64,000 nt of DNA from Trichomonas vaginalis G3 (Eukaryota > Parabasalia > Trichomonadida > Trichomonadidae), in the NCBI RefSeq assembly GCF_026262505.1, contig NC_067204.1, positions 14,588,522 to 14,652,521 of the forward strand, read 5' to 3'. Below, piece after piece: positions 48,551-58,462 of the stretch (its first letter is position 1; each line of letters begins with the position of its first letter). The notes under the pieces are model-generated. The model searched no databases. It was given only the letters and a program-made list of their open reading frames with translations, and had not been told where the DNA came from. Both the position numbers and the translations under genes were made by a program.

Positions 48551-49121
48551 TATTTATTATTTACCATCAATAAGAACACGTTCACACCATTCACAAACAA
48601 CAGGGTTTTGCTCTTTCATGTTATCAAGTTGGTCCTGGAACTGAAGTTCTTTAGCGATTCGGTAACGCTCAACCAAGTTAGGGATATTCTTCAAGAAACT
48701 CTTCATACGCTTATTCATCTCTTCGTCTGAGTTAGATTCTTTGTACATCTTGACAACCTGAGAGCATAGGTTAGATGTGAGAGGTCTGAAGTACTGGAAT
48801 GCTGTAAGAAACTCTTCTCCTTTATTCTGGACGCTCTGTGTGAAAATAGCTTCTGCCCAGTTGACTTCTGTGTCCATGTCGTATGCGACTGCTGTTGTGA
48901 GTGCGAATGGGAAGTCTTGAGAAACTGAATTAAAAGGAGATTATTGCAATTATTTTTATTCATAACATCAAGAGCTTTTCTTTTCAGAGTAGTTCTTTTA
49001 ACCATTTCTTTAATCTTTTTGCTTGATAGTTTACGCTTTTGCCTAATTCTGGAATTCGTATTTAAGTATTTCCTAATTAGCGTCAATATTATGAATGGTG
49101 CATATAGCCATGCACTAATAT
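48551..49121 (-). pseudogene. unrecognised remnant, probably the 3' end of a larger host gene
   Basis: The frame 48557-48877 encodes a helical, acidic C-terminal segment (WAEAIFTQSVQNKGEEFLTA, SQVVKMYKESNSDEEMNKRM, PNLVERYRIAKELQFQDQLD, CEWCERVLIDGK). Coding-like sequence continues upstream past its ATG (SQDFPFALTTAVAYD in the same frame), so the ATG is not a convincing start. A second frame at 48900-49120 encodes a hydrophobic stretch followed by a very basic tail (RIRQKRKLSSKKIKEMVKR). The two parts do not obviously belong together; a rearranged junction is likely. No family assigned. Confidence 0.4.
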
Positions 49122-49751
49122 CTATGTATTATCACTAAGTTTATGTGCTTTTCCTTGGAATAATTCTTTGCCACGTTTATCTTCAACCTGTAAGTTTAAT
49201 CCATCTGGATAATTATCTTTAAATTCGGACGGATAGAATCCATCGTAAATATCTCTGAAAAACTGAGCGCTCATTGGAAGATCATAAGGTCTTTGCGGCG
49301 AATCGCCAACGGTAAAATCAGAATTGTATAATGTGATTACAACTGGTTTTTCAAATTCAATCCTCCTTATATTGTTGTCTTGCTTTAAGTGTGTCTTCGT
49401 ATTCAAAGCGCTTCTATTAAGTTGGTCAATTTTTGCTTGAAATGCATTCATGTCATCTGGACCATGCTCATATGTTTTATCTTTGGGACCTGGCCCTCCG
49501 ACCCAATGAAGATCATAATCCGCTAAAAATTTTGTTATTTCATCAAGTTCTTGTTGCAATTCAGCATTCTTTTCCTGCTCATCTAACAGTTCCTGTTCTA
49601 ATTTTGCTATTTCATCTGATTGCTGTAAAGCAATTCTTTCTAATTTGGCATATTGAGCCGCGTTATCGTCGCGAGGGGTTTGATGTGCTGGTTTTAGTGC
49701 ACTCAATGGCACTTTCGCCAAGATGTTTGCTCCTTGGCCTTTATAACTCAT
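49122..49751 (-). CDS. SEP-domain protein (UBXN11-like), lacking a UBX domain
   Basis: A 209-residue protein. Residues 32-75 form a coiled coil (YAKLERIALQQSDEIAKLEQ, ELQQELDEITKFL), followed by FLADYDLHWVGGPG, a motif I recall from UBXN11-type proteins. Residues 130-205 are a SEP domain: VITLYNSDFTVGDSPQRPYD, FFRDIYDGFYPSEFKDNYPD and DKRGKELFQG. SEP/UBX proteins are p97/VCP adaptors. Here the frame ends right after the SEP domain, so the C-terminal ubiquitin-like UBX part is absent; this may be a truncated paralogue, as the following sequence (48551-49121) looks rearranged. The start ATG overlaps a TTCAATG initiator-like motif. Confidence 0.75.
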   Translation of the reverse strand: MSYKGQGANILAKVPLSALKPAHQTPRDDNAAQYAKLERIALQQSDEIAKLEQELLDEQEKNAELQQELDEITKFLADYDLHWVGGPGPKDKTYEHGPDDMNAFQAKIDQLNRSALNTKTHLKQDNNIRRIEFEKPVVITLYNSDFTVGDSPQRPYDLPMSAQFFRDIYDGFYPSEFKDNYPDGLNLQVEDKRGKELFQGKAHKLSDNT

Positions 49752-50106
49752 TGAATTTTAAAATCTCGTTAAATTTTTGCATTTTTGACACTTTACAAAG
49801 ATTTTTTGTTGTTGCTGTTTCAATCGAGTTTTGATAGGATAATAAAGTCAAGTTTGTAGGAACAATAATTCTATCAGTTAATGAATATAGATCTACATTT
49901 TCTTGGTCTTGTAAAATAGGAGGTTTAGAACCACACAAAGATTTCTGAAGATTTGGAGTTTGAGAAGTATATTTTTTGAAAAAAATGAACCAAAATAATT
50001 AAGTAGAAAATTTCTTATTTCCGTCGAGACATTCAAATCGAAATTACATTCAATTCAATATTTCTTAAAAGTAAACCAATCGTTGAAATTTTCATTCATT
50101 CAAGCA
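49752..50106. other. divergent intergenic region
   Basis: About 355 bp between the SEP-protein and kinase starts. AT-rich, and no further gene seen. An initiator-like TCATTCATT lies at 50092-50100, directly before the kinase ATG. Confidence 0.5.
50092..50100 (+). promoter_or_regulatory. initiator-like motif of the kinase gene
   Basis: TCATTCATT, matching the trichomonad initiator pattern TCA followed by pyrimidine and T/A-rich bases, 7 bases before the ATG at 50107. It supports that ATG over the upstream TTG. Confidence 0.45.
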
Positions 50107-51327
50107 ATGTCTACTGACGATGATATCACAGAGGAAGATTTCGAAGAAGAAATAGAAGATCAATGTGCCGTATATTGCTTTGGAACCGAACCAAACAGGA
50201 CTTACAGTGGAATTAAGATGGACAAATTAGATAAACTCTTCGATTCTGACCAAGACGATGGCCATATCATCTTGCGTCCCAATACAGTCCTTCATCACAG
50301 ATATCAAATCAAAACAATGATAGGACGTGGAACATTCTGCTTAGTTTGGCTTGCTTATGATTATTTAAGATGTGAAAATGTGGCGATCAAAGTACTAAAG
50401 AGATTATATGATGATAATCAAGATGATTCTCAATTCGAAGATGAGCTCTTGATGAATCTTTATCTTTCAGGTCTTGACGATACATCTAAGCAGATCACTC
50501 ATTTTTACGACGTTTTTTACTACGAAGATCACTGCTGCTTCGTATTAGAACTAGTTTCACAGAACATTTTAACATTCATTAACTATTTCGATGATATTTA
50601 TGTTCCAATTCCTCTTAAACTTATCAAAAAAATTGTTGCCGATACTCTCAAAGGACTCAATTTCATGCACAAGAACGAAACAATCCATACAGACTTAAAA
50701 CCAGAAAACGTTTTTGCAGAACGACCAATTTTCCCTTATGAGCCGTTTTCAGAAGATGATACACGAGAAGTATTCAATTGCCTTGAAGACGATGAATCAA
50801 CAATCAATTTCAAGCTCGGAGATTTCGGAAATAGTTGTTTCGCAGACAATATACTTAACGATTTGATACAAACCAGGCAGTACAGATCCCCGGAAGTATT
50901 ACTCGGCTTACCATATACAAGTTCTGCCGATATTTGGTCCTTAGCCTGTATGACCTTTGAATTAGCCACTCGCCATCATTTATTTGACCCAGTTTTATCA
51001 GATTCTGATAAAGAAGAAACCCCAAAGAACAGAGATCTCTTTGATGCCGTTCATCTTTCAATGATTGAATCAGTTCTCGGTCAGATACCAAGAGATTGGG
51101 CTCGTAACGGCAAACTCTATCCATCTCTTTATAATAGGCACGGTGAATTAATAGCAACATACCACAAGCAGTTACCTTGCTTATATAATTTGCTAATTAA
51201 GCATGGCTTGAATGAACAAGACGCTGCAGAACTTACTGAATTCTTAGAGCCAATGCTAGCTATTATTCCTAAGCAAAGGCCTACTGCGGAACAGTTGTTA
51301 GATTCTCCTTGGTTGTATATGGTTTAA
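50107..51327 (+). CDS. SRPK-like CMGC protein kinase
   Basis: A serine/threonine kinase of the SR-protein kinase group, which phosphorylates splicing factors. The start is the ATG at 50107 (MSTDDDITEE), giving 406 residues. The kinase domain begins with RYQIKTMIGRGTFCLVW (Gly loop near 70) and has VAIKVLK (ATP lysine near 95), HTDLKPENV (HTD variant of HRD, typical of SRPKs, near 194), LGDFGNSC (DFG, near 239) and QTRQYRSPEVLLG (activation segment, near 254), then SADIWSLACMTFELAT. A roughly 30-residue acidic insert between the catalytic loop and DFG is far shorter than the SRPK spacer. All key catalytic residues are present. The N-terminal 60 residues are acidic. Confidence 0.92.
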   Translation: MSTDDDITEEDFEEEIEDQCAVYCFGTEPNRTYSGIKMDKLDKLFDSDQDDGHIILRPNTVLHHRYQIKTMIGRGTFCLVWLAYDYLRCENVAIKVLKRLYDDNQDDSQFEDELLMNLYLSGLDDTSKQITHFYDVFYYEDHCCFVLELVSQNILTFINYFDDIYVPIPLKLIKKIVADTLKGLNFMHKNETIHTDLKPENVFAERPIFPYEPFSEDDTREVFNCLEDDESTINFKLGDFGNSCFADNILNDLIQTRQYRSPEVLLGLPYTSSADIWSLACMTFELATRHHLFDPVLSDSDKEETPKNRDLFDAVHLSMIESVLGQIPRDWARNGKLYPSLYNRHGELIATYHKQLPCLYNLLIKHGLNEQDAAELTEFLEPMLAIIPKQRPTAEQLLDSPWLYMV

Positions 51328-51384
51328 ACAAAAAATATATAATTATAGATTTATTATTAGTTAATATTTATTTTTATAATAACG

Positions 51385-52035
51385 CTAATGCTTGGCCAAC
51401 TTAGATTTTGGAATTCGATATCCAAATCTTTTCTTTTCGGTTCTTACTTTGGAATCAGGGCCATGAGATGACATGATAATCGTTCTATTTGGTAATGTTA
51501 AAATCTTTTCTGTAATGGATTTGATTTCATGAGGCAATAATTTATCAACATATCTAGGATCTTCTGTTGGAATTGATTCACCTGTAATAACTACAGCTGA
51601 TCCATAGCTGTAGAGTGCAATTCCACCACTTGTTGGTGTTCCAACTTCGATAACTTTAAAATCTTCATCGTCAACCATGATTTTATCGCCATCGTTTACA
51701 TCTTTGATGTCTAATTTCTTGGTAACGCCAATGATGTCTAGATTTTTAACGAATTGTTCATGATCTTTCTTTGAAATGTAGTATTTTGCATTAGGAAACT
51801 TGTCTGCAAGAGCTTTAATAGCTTTCATGTGATCTCTTCTTCCTGTTGTACTAACGAAATTAACGTTTGAGCCTTTGAAACTAGTATCTAGAAAATGATT
51901 AATTGTTTCAGGCTCATCAGCAGGATCAACAATTAAACATTCTTTTTTATCACGAATAATATAGCATTTTGTCATAAATTCTCCAAGAGGAGCTGATATT
52001 ATGTCCGCAAAACGAACAAATTGAGAAGAAAGCAT
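51385..52035 (-). CDS. metallo-beta-lactamase-fold protein with degenerate metal site
   Basis: A 216-residue protein of the glyoxalase II-like MBL fold: IISAPLGEFMTKCYIIRDKK, CLIVDPADEPETINHFL, NVNFVSTTGRRDHMKAIKAL, YYISKKDHEQF, FKVIEVGTPTSGGIALYS and VVITGESIPTED, with IIMSSHGPDS near the end. In active enzymes the first signature is THxHxDH; here it is TTGRRDH (residues 63-69), keeping only Asp and the last His. GHTPGS is replaced by VGTPTSGG. The final His of SHGPDS remains. Two or three zinc ligands are thus lost, pointing to a non-hydrolytic or altered-metal role. The fold appears complete. TCATAAT, an initiator-like motif, lies 6 bases before the ATG. Confidence 0.82.
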   Translation of the reverse strand: MLSSQFVRFADIISAPLGEFMTKCYIIRDKKECLIVDPADEPETINHFLDTSFKGSNVNFVSTTGRRDHMKAIKALADKFPNAKYYISKKDHEQFVKNLDIIGVTKKLDIKDVNDGDKIMVDDEDFKVIEVGTPTSGGIALYSYGSAVVITGESIPTEDPRYVDKLLPHEIKSITEKILTLPNRTIIMSSHGPDSKVRTEKKRFGYRIPKSKLAKH

Positions 52036-52040
52036 TACTA

Positions 52041-52047
52041 ATTATGA
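52041..52047 (-). promoter_or_regulatory. initiator-like motif of the MBL-fold gene
   Basis: On the minus strand TCATAAT followed by TAGTA and the ATG at 52035, matching the trichomonad TCA-pyrimidine/A initiator pattern. Confidence 0.4.
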
Positions 52048-52246
52048 CTATTTAAAGTAAGCAATGTATTATCTATTTGGTAATTAATAGACTTTCATTA
52101 ATATTTGATGTTTTTGTTCATATTAAATTTATAAATTGATTCAATATAAAGATCTATTAATATTTGCAGAGTAAAAATTATAAAATTTGAAAAGATAGAC
52201 ATAATAATAATGGTTTAGAATACAAAAGAATAAAAAAAAAATAAAA

Positions 52247-53194
52247 TTATTTTCTAGGAGAACTTCCTGATTGAGAAACACCTCTCGAAATTGCTAATAC
52301 TCCTAAGCCATTTGCAATTTGGAGCTGTGCATCTTCTGCTTTCTTGGATGCAGAAATTTGGTCAGGCAACTCTGTTTTTGATATTCTTGGCTGTAAGAAA
52401 TCAATTTGGCATGTAATAAATGGCATTGCAAGTAGCCTTAAGAAGAGATAGACATTAAAATCGTCTGTTGAAGCCACTGTGTTGAATCCTTGGAAGGTAA
52501 ATCCCATGAAATATGATATCGAAGATATTTGCACGTAGTAGTCTGTTCCAAAAGCAGGAGTCTTAAATGACAAAATCGAATTTCCATTTGTAGGCCTATC
52601 TTCCGGGAAATGCAAGATTGGATGATAAGAAGGATCTGATGCAACGTATTCTAACTGCTCTGCTGGGGTAATATATTGGTCTCTTGATTTGATATAGAAC
52701 ATATCGATTACTGTTCCAGTTAAAAGCGATTCCCATCCGGGTATTTCTGCTTTTTTGATAATTGTTATCGGAAGTACAGCAAAGTAAATAAAGAAGTCTA
52801 ATAACGATATATGATTTGAAACAATAAAACGAGCGTCTGGATTAATGGAGCCATTGATATTAATTTTGATTATACCTGATGCAAAGAGAAATGCACGAGC
52901 AATATTTCGGAGTATTTTCTGTGAAAAATTTTTATATGATTTTTGATTTTTGAAAAATCCTTCAAATAGAGGAATTATTCTAATAAGGACAAACCAAATT
53001 ATAAATAATACAAATGAAAATAGTAATTTGATTGGACCAAGAAAGATAAAGAAGCAGAAAAATTGATAAATTCTATGAATAAGTAGAAATTTCGGTGGTT
53101 CAAATAACGATTGATAGAATTTATCATTTACATCGGCCCTCTTGACCTGTTTCGTGAGTCTTGGATCATAATATGGAATTCTAGTTCCAAACAT
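52247..53194 (-). CDS. lysophospholipid acyltransferase (LPLAT/AGPAT family)
   Basis: A membrane acyltransferase that transfers a fatty acyl group to a lysophospholipid or glycerol-3-phosphate derivative. The 315-residue product has two hydrophobic helices at residues 42-75 (FFCFFIFLGPIKLLFSFVLF) and a further membrane-facing segment near 103-112. The catalytic motif NHISLLD (H-x4-D, residues 127-133) and the substrate motif region HFPEDRPTNGNSILSF (195-210, the block III FPEG-type motif) are both present, followed by KTPAFGTDYYVQ. Compared with LPCAT-type enzymes there are no C-terminal EF hands. Probably in the ER or Golgi membrane. The exact substrate cannot be told from sequence. Confidence 0.88.
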   Translation of the reverse strand: MFGTRIPYYDPRLTKQVKRADVNDKFYQSLFEPPKFLLIHRIYQFFCFFIFLGPIKLLFSFVLFIIWFVLIRIIPLFEGFFKNQKSYKNFSQKILRNIARAFLFASGIIKININGSINPDARFIVSNHISLLDFFIYFAVLPITIIKKAEIPGWESLLTGTVIDMFYIKSRDQYITPAEQLEYVASDPSYHPILHFPEDRPTNGNSILSFKTPAFGTDYYVQISSISYFMGFTFQGFNTVASTDDFNVYLFLRLLAMPFITCQIDFLQPRISKTELPDQISASKKAEDAQLQIANGLGVLAISRGVSQSGSSPRK

Positions 53195-53660
53195 TATTCA
53201 CCAAAAATCTTGTCACTTTTCTGTAATAGGCTTTAAAATTAGATTGTAAACGGCAACTTTGAATCCTATTTTACTTATTTTAATAAGCTTCATGCGCTAA
53301 TTGGACGTATTATATCTATAAGTTGCATACACTTTCGGTACCTCAATTGTTATTTGCGATTAAATGCTATTTTCACGGTTCTTCACGCTTATGATTTTTT
53401 TTGTCCTAATTTTTTCTGAGTGGATTGTTCAATAGGGTTTTACGTTTAGATTAAAATATTTAAAGTTACTTATACTTTTCATTCGTGAGTAGGTTAATAA
53501 TGATGATTATCTAAAGATTCTCCATATTGAATTAGATTTGAGCGAAGAGACTAATAAAGAATTTTACCATGTAAATTACAAACAAACTTTGATTAAGTAG
53601 TGTAATGAAATAAAAATAAAAGTTTCAAATTATAAAATAACCAAAAAATTATAAATTTTT
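53195..53660. other. intergenic region with no visible gene
   Basis: 466 bp of AT-rich sequence between the acyltransferase start and the 3' end of the ankyrin gene. No open frames of note, repeats or RNA genes seen. Confidence 0.6.
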
Positions 53661-56426
53661 TTAATAACCAGAATGTAAGAAAGATCTAGAGCTTCCAGGT
53701 TCCGAATCTCTACCAGAAGAAGAAGATGTTTCAGTTACAATTGTTGTTTCCTTATCAATACCATCTACAGAGTTTAAGAACTGCACAACATCTACCTGGT
53801 GCTTTTTCATTGCAAGTCTGTAAGGAGTTCTTCCACTTTTATCTGTTGGATTCAAATCGATTTCAGGAGCCTTAACGAGAACTCTCACAATCTCAAGGAA
53901 TCCGCATTTAGCAGCTTCATGTAGAGGAGTTCTCTGGAGTTTACCTGGAACATTAACATCTATATCATCAAGAGTTATCAAGAGCTTGACCATATTAACA
54001 TCACCATTCCAAGCAGCATAATGAAGTGGTGTAGAACCATGTCTATCCATAGCATTGACATCGATTCCTGGTGCTTCAGAAAGTATCTGGACTGTCTCAA
54101 CTTTGCCGCCAATAACAGCGTAATGCAAAGGAGTACAACCATCAACATTCTGTGCATTTACATTGATACCGTGAACAGCGCACAACAACTTAACAATTCC
54201 ATTGTTGTGAGCGCGTGTTGCCATGTGCAAAGCAGTCATTCCGTTTTCATCACAAGCATCGATATTCAACTTGTTTTGGAGTAACAAAACAAGCAAATAC
54301 GTGTTGTTGAATCTTCCAGCCATTCTCAACATCTCTTCACGCATCTTATCCTTGATGTTCGTGATGAAAGAGAGAATGAACTTGCACTGTCCGCAAGCTG
54401 CGCAAATTGCAGAAATTGGGTTGTTTCCTTCGAGGAATAATGCTCCTCTTCTAAGCAAATAAAGGAAACAACTCTTGCTGCCTTGCATTGCTGCGAACTG
54501 TATCAATGTTAGTTGCTCGTCGAAGCTTGGGCCTTGCATTTGCTCCCTGTTTTGTGGAGGAACAAGGTCGACTATGTAATTAGAAATTGATCTGTCTAGT
54601 TTCACTTTGTTTTCTTCAACAATCTTCTTGAAAGAAGCCAAATCATCGTAAACTAAAGCGTGCATCAATTGGAATGATATCTCTTCTTGGTTCATCTCTC
54701 TGTTCTTGCTCTGATAAAGGAATTCAGTCGTATAGAAATCGACTTGTCTCATATCATCAAATCCATTCCAGTTGTTTTCTTTCAGTTCACGAACTCTCTT
54801 CTTAAAAACTAACATGTGCTCGTCGTAAATGCCGAACATGCCTTTCTGGATTGTCAACGCCTTCATGAATAAATAACTGGATACATCTGAATTGGAATGT
54901 TCAATCATTGGTGCAAACCAATAATAAACAAAAAGTGACGATTGAACGTAAATTGGAGCGTTTGCTTTTACGAAATCCATGATGGCTCCTTCGATCTCTG
55001 CGTCCTGGTAGACACCTAGGGTCTTGCACTTGTACAAGAACTTCAAGAAAATGAACTGCTGATGGTGTGGAGGGTTGAATAAAGATACAAAGATTAATGA
55101 GAAGATTTGTTGCTTCAAATCTTCATATCCTGGCTCTTCTGATAACATTTTAAGTAAGTTGGCATATATTTCTTCGTTCCTTTGTCTGATTTGGACGGCC
55201 TTCATAATATCTTGGGCCAAAAGTAGGATTTTCTGGGGTTCTTCACTGAGCTTGAGTGCGAGGATGGATTGGAAGCTTGGATTGATGTTGTCGTTGTTCA
55301 TTCCAAGTAAAACTATTTGTAATGAAAGACTTTGGTAAACGTAGAGGTGGCAATTGTCGTCGATCATGTTTAGGTTGAAATATGGCTCGAGAAGAGGTAT
55401 TGCTTCGCTGAAACCTTTAGCGGCAGCTTGAATAAGATACTCAACTGCAATATCTTCTTGATCTTCTGTCTTTGCGTGGTCAAGAAGCATTTTACCGTAT
55501 TCAAATTGAGCTTCAGCGTTTCCTCTGTTAGCAGCGGTCTTAAGAAATGTCTCTTCCGTTGCAGATCTCTTTCCAGATTTATTTTTCGCTTGTACTTCTT
55601 TGTAAAATGCAAAAGCGTTATCGGCAGTGCCATTATCGGCTGCTGTCCATGAGCTCTTGAATGTTTTGTGCTCGTTAAGCGGATCTTTGAGTTGTTCAAG
55701 TAATCTGCCCATTGCAGCAAAGAAATCACGTAATTTTCTGTATGGACAAATCATAAATGTTTCGCAGAGATCGTTGATTTGATCGAGCTTCATGTTGTCG
55801 AAGGAATAACGTTTAACAAATTTAATTGAATCCATACCGCCTTGTGCTGAAGCAGCATAGCATAACTTCATGAGCTGTGCTGGTGTGAGCTTGCCTGGAT
55901 ATGCTGCAATCATTCTTTCAATAACTTCAAATGGAAGAGTGGAGAAAAGCGGAGCATCGATGAAACGTGGTAAATTCATGGATATAATTGTTTCAATGCG
56001 CTTTGATTTATGTCCTTCGCGTAATAATTTTGCAAAAAGACGGATTAATTCGTTTGGTGGAACTTTTGATGCCAAAAGAGACTCAATTTTAGTAATAAGA
56101 GTTGGAGAATCCCAATCTTCTGCGATAACAAGTAAGTCTACAAGGATAATGCCTGATGGAGCGATGGGTTTCATTTGGCAGCATGCGATGTATGTAGCAA
56201 ATGCGTTTTCTTCATATTCATCTTCAATAGAGAGTGTCGGCGGTAATGTTTTGCCTGTATCTGGATCTACTTGTGGGTTATTTGTAACAGCTTGAAAATA
56301 TGCAGCGAATTTTCTCGAAAAATTGAAAAATAGAGTTGGATCAATATGGTACTCTACATCATTATGGTAGAGTGTAAATGAACCTGCATCGAATAGTGCG
56401 TCCTCGTCGTCTAAGAGGATAGACAT
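53661..56426 (-). CDS. BTB-like / Sel1-like / ankyrin-repeat protein
   Basis: A 921-residue protein of the large trichomonad BTB/ankyrin class. The N-terminus (residues 15-110, GSFTLYHNDVEYHIDPTLFF, FSRKFAAYFQAVTN) is a divergent BTB-like domain. BACK-like helices follow (FIDAPLFSTLPFEVIERMIA). Sel1-like TPR units lie at residues 300-345 (AANRGNAEAQFEYGKMLLDH, EYLIQAAAKGFSEAI). After a long helical middle, ankyrin repeats fill residues 640-890, at least five well-formed (GMTALHMATRAHNNGIVKLL, GCTPLHYAVIGGKVETVQIL, GSTPLHYAAWNGDVNMVKLL, RTPLHEAAKCGFLEIVRVLV, RTPYRLAMKKHQVDVVQFL). The C-terminal 30 residues are Ser/Thr-rich. Probable protein-interaction scaffold in signalling or a cullin-like pathway (inferred). 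Open throughout. Confidence 0.85.
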   Translation of the reverse strand: MSILLDDEDALFDAGSFTLYHNDVEYHIDPTLFFNFSRKFAAYFQAVTNNPQVDPDTGKTLPPTLSIEDEYEENAFATYIACCQMKPIAPSGIILVDLLVIAEDWDSPTLITKIESLLASKVPPNELIRLFAKLLREGHKSKRIETIISMNLPRFIDAPLFSTLPFEVIERMIAAYPGKLTPAQLMKLCYAASAQGGMDSIKFVKRYSFDNMKLDQINDLCETFMICPYRKLRDFFAAMGRLLEQLKDPLNEHKTFKSSWTAADNGTADNAFAFYKEVQAKNKSGKRSATEETFLKTAANRGNAEAQFEYGKMLLDHAKTEDQEDIAVEYLIQAAAKGFSEAIPLLEPYFNLNMIDDNCHLYVYQSLSLQIVLLGMNNDNINPSFQSILALKLSEEPQKILLLAQDIMKAVQIRQRNEEIYANLLKMLSEEPGYEDLKQQIFSLIFVSLFNPPHHQQFIFLKFLYKCKTLGVYQDAEIEGAIMDFVKANAPIYVQSSLFVYYWFAPMIEHSNSDVSSYLFMKALTIQKGMFGIYDEHMLVFKKRVRELKENNWNGFDDMRQVDFYTTEFLYQSKNREMNQEEISFQLMHALVYDDLASFKKIVEENKVKLDRSISNYIVDLVPPQNREQMQGPSFDEQLTLIQFAAMQGSKSCFLYLLRRGALFLEGNNPISAICAACGQCKFILSFITNIKDKMREEMLRMAGRFNNTYLLVLLLQNKLNIDACDENGMTALHMATRAHNNGIVKLLCAVHGINVNAQNVDGCTPLHYAVIGGKVETVQILSEAPGIDVNAMDRHGSTPLHYAAWNGDVNMVKLLITLDDIDVNVPGKLQRTPLHEAAKCGFLEIVRVLVKAPEIDLNPTDKSGRTPYRLAMKKHQVDVVQFLNSVDGIDKETTIVTETSSSSGRDSEPGSSRSFLHSGY

Positions 56427-56637
56427 TCAATTTCAGTTTTAAACTTTTTTCGTTATCATTTTTTTTCTCAACAGTGATAACGCTCTAAAAAAAATTATGG
56501 CTAGTTGAGTGAATAAATATATTATATTTAGTTAATACAGCATAATTATACTTATTAAATGGGGGCGAGCATCATAAGAAAAATTTTTCGAAAAATAGGG
56601 GGTGTTAGTATACTCAACCCCCTCATTAATTATCGTT

Positions 56638-56834
56638 TCTAGAGGAATAGGAACAGAGGCCTTTTTTCAGGTAACCTTTAAGAAGTTTCCGAAAGAGTTT
56701 ATGCTCATATAACCTCATTTCCAGGTAAATAGGGGGCATTGTTCTACTAAAAGTTTAGTTGCATACTGGCCTCGTTTCCTAAGAAACTTAATCAAGAGGC
56801 TATCTCAATAAGCCTTGACTAACAGGAATAGGAT
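56638..56834 (+). repeat. left arm of the 1.8-kb element
   Basis: Outer end TCTAGAGGAATAGGAACAGA; contains GTTCTACTAAAAGTTTAGTT and ends GACTAACAGGAATAGGAT. Confidence 0.9.
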
Positions 56835-58266
56835 TTACCATCACTCTTGTGGAATAAGTAATCAATAATACCGAAACATGCATTTAGGTTCTTTAGCTTA
56901 CCTTCTATAATGCAGCATTATACTTTCTTCCGAGCATAAATATAAGTAACCACATTTGTATTACACACATTAATTCAAATAATGCTCATACGCTTTTCAA
57001 GCAAAACCATTACTCGTCGAATTTTTTATCCAATATTATTGTTGCATTGAGATTATACATTCTAAAGCATCTGAAAATTAATAGAAGATGACGAACTTAT
57101 TAATTTTCTCGAATAATTTTATATTTACTCGAAAATTAATAAGTTCAATTGTTTATTAAATCAATATTTGTTATTATTATCAAAGACAAATGAACCCGTA
57201 TTGCTACTTTATAATTTTACTTCCTTAATTTGAAATGGTTATTCTAATTTTTGAAGGAAATTAAATTTCATTAAATATTTTGAAGTCTGGAATTAATATA
57301 AGATACGTTTTGCACTATTTTGATGTGAATTTAACATTGTAATATGCCTTTAATAATAAAGTTAGTGTAAAGAGATAAAAATTTAAGTATTACCATAAAC
57401 ATTGCATATTGAAAGATGACTGTAATATATTTGATTTCTCATGCATAATATATTTCTCATGCATAATACGAGAATGTTTTATCAGAATTCTCATATAATC
57501 ACATTGGAGAATAAATAAGAAGAAAATTGAAAATATCTGAGCCTAGAATCTATTAGTTTGGTTTTGATATATATATTTGTCCCAAGTGTTAAGATATTCA
57601 TGCAGAAAAATAAAAACATTTTCAAACAAAATGTACAAAAGGAAAGATTCAATTGGAAATTTAAGAAGCTATCAGTATTTTCATATATGAAAAAGTAATG
57701 TGTGCACGAATTTAGTGAATGTTAACAATAGATAAGAATTGTTATGGTAAAAATATGCAACAATGTAGTTGTGATGCAAAAATTGAAAATCCTTCAAGGA
57801 TGATAGTGTGCTCTTAATAAAAGGAAATTAAAAAGAAGTAAAAAATTAAAATTTAGGAAAAATATAAAAAAAGGGGTTTTCTCCGTAGAAAATATGATTT
57901 CTTATATACATAGAGGAATGAAACATGATTTCTGAACGAAAATCCTGATGGTTGCATAATTTTGTTCAAATTATAGAAAGAGAATGAAATTTTTTGTTAA
58001 GACAAGTAATTACATCTTGGAAACTTTTATATGCCTGTATTATCAATGAAAATTTTCGTTGAATCTGAATAATATTTTCAAAAAAATGTCGACTTTTGGG
58101 TTTTAAATGTAATTATGAGTAAATCATCTATTGAATGGAGGTATGAGATACGCGTAGTGTACTATGATATAAAAAGATTCGTTGAACAACCAAACAAGTA
58201 GTGATGAGCTTGTGCCTATCGGTTATTGCTTTAAGATTACGGCAGTTCAGTATTACATATTCCTTT

Positions 58267-58462
58267 ATCCTATTCCTATTGGTCAAGGCTTATTGAGATA
58301 GCCTCTTGATTAAGTTTCTTAGGAAACGAGGCCAGTATGCAACTAAACTTTTAGTAGAACAATGCCCCCTATTTACCTGGAAATGAGGTTATATGAGCAT
58401 AAACTCTTTCGGAAACTTCTTAAAGGTTACCTGAAAAAGGCCTCTGTTCCTATTCCTTTAGA
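58267..58462 (-). repeat. right arm of the 1.8-kb element
   Basis: Inverted copy of the left arm; outer end (minus strand) TCTAAAGGAATAGGAACAGA. Confidence 0.9.

Larger units (their letters stand above)
56638..58462. mobile_element. 1.8-kb non-coding element with about 197-bp inverted repeats
   Basis: Positions 56638-56834 and 58267-58462 are inverted copies of each other at well above 90 percent identity. Each arm is bounded by AGGAATAGGA in the same orientation (AGGAATAGGAACAGAGGCC at the outer end, CAGGAATAGGAT at the inner end). The 1.4 kb between is very AT-rich with no reading frame of note. It looks like a non-autonomous DNA transposon (MITE-like) or an inverted duplication. No clear target duplication was found, so the type is uncertain. 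Confidence 0.75.

Noticed and set aside
50083-50106. upstream TTG start for the kinase
   Set aside because: The same reasoning applies: the ATG at 50107 follows TCATTCATT closely.
53661-56426. plus-strand open frames antisense to the ankyrin gene
   Set aside because: Composition (Ile/Ser/Cys-rich, no motifs) is that of antisense shadows.
57500-58200. transposase gene inside the 1.8-kb inverted-repeat element
   Set aside because: The interior has no open frame of useful length on either strand.
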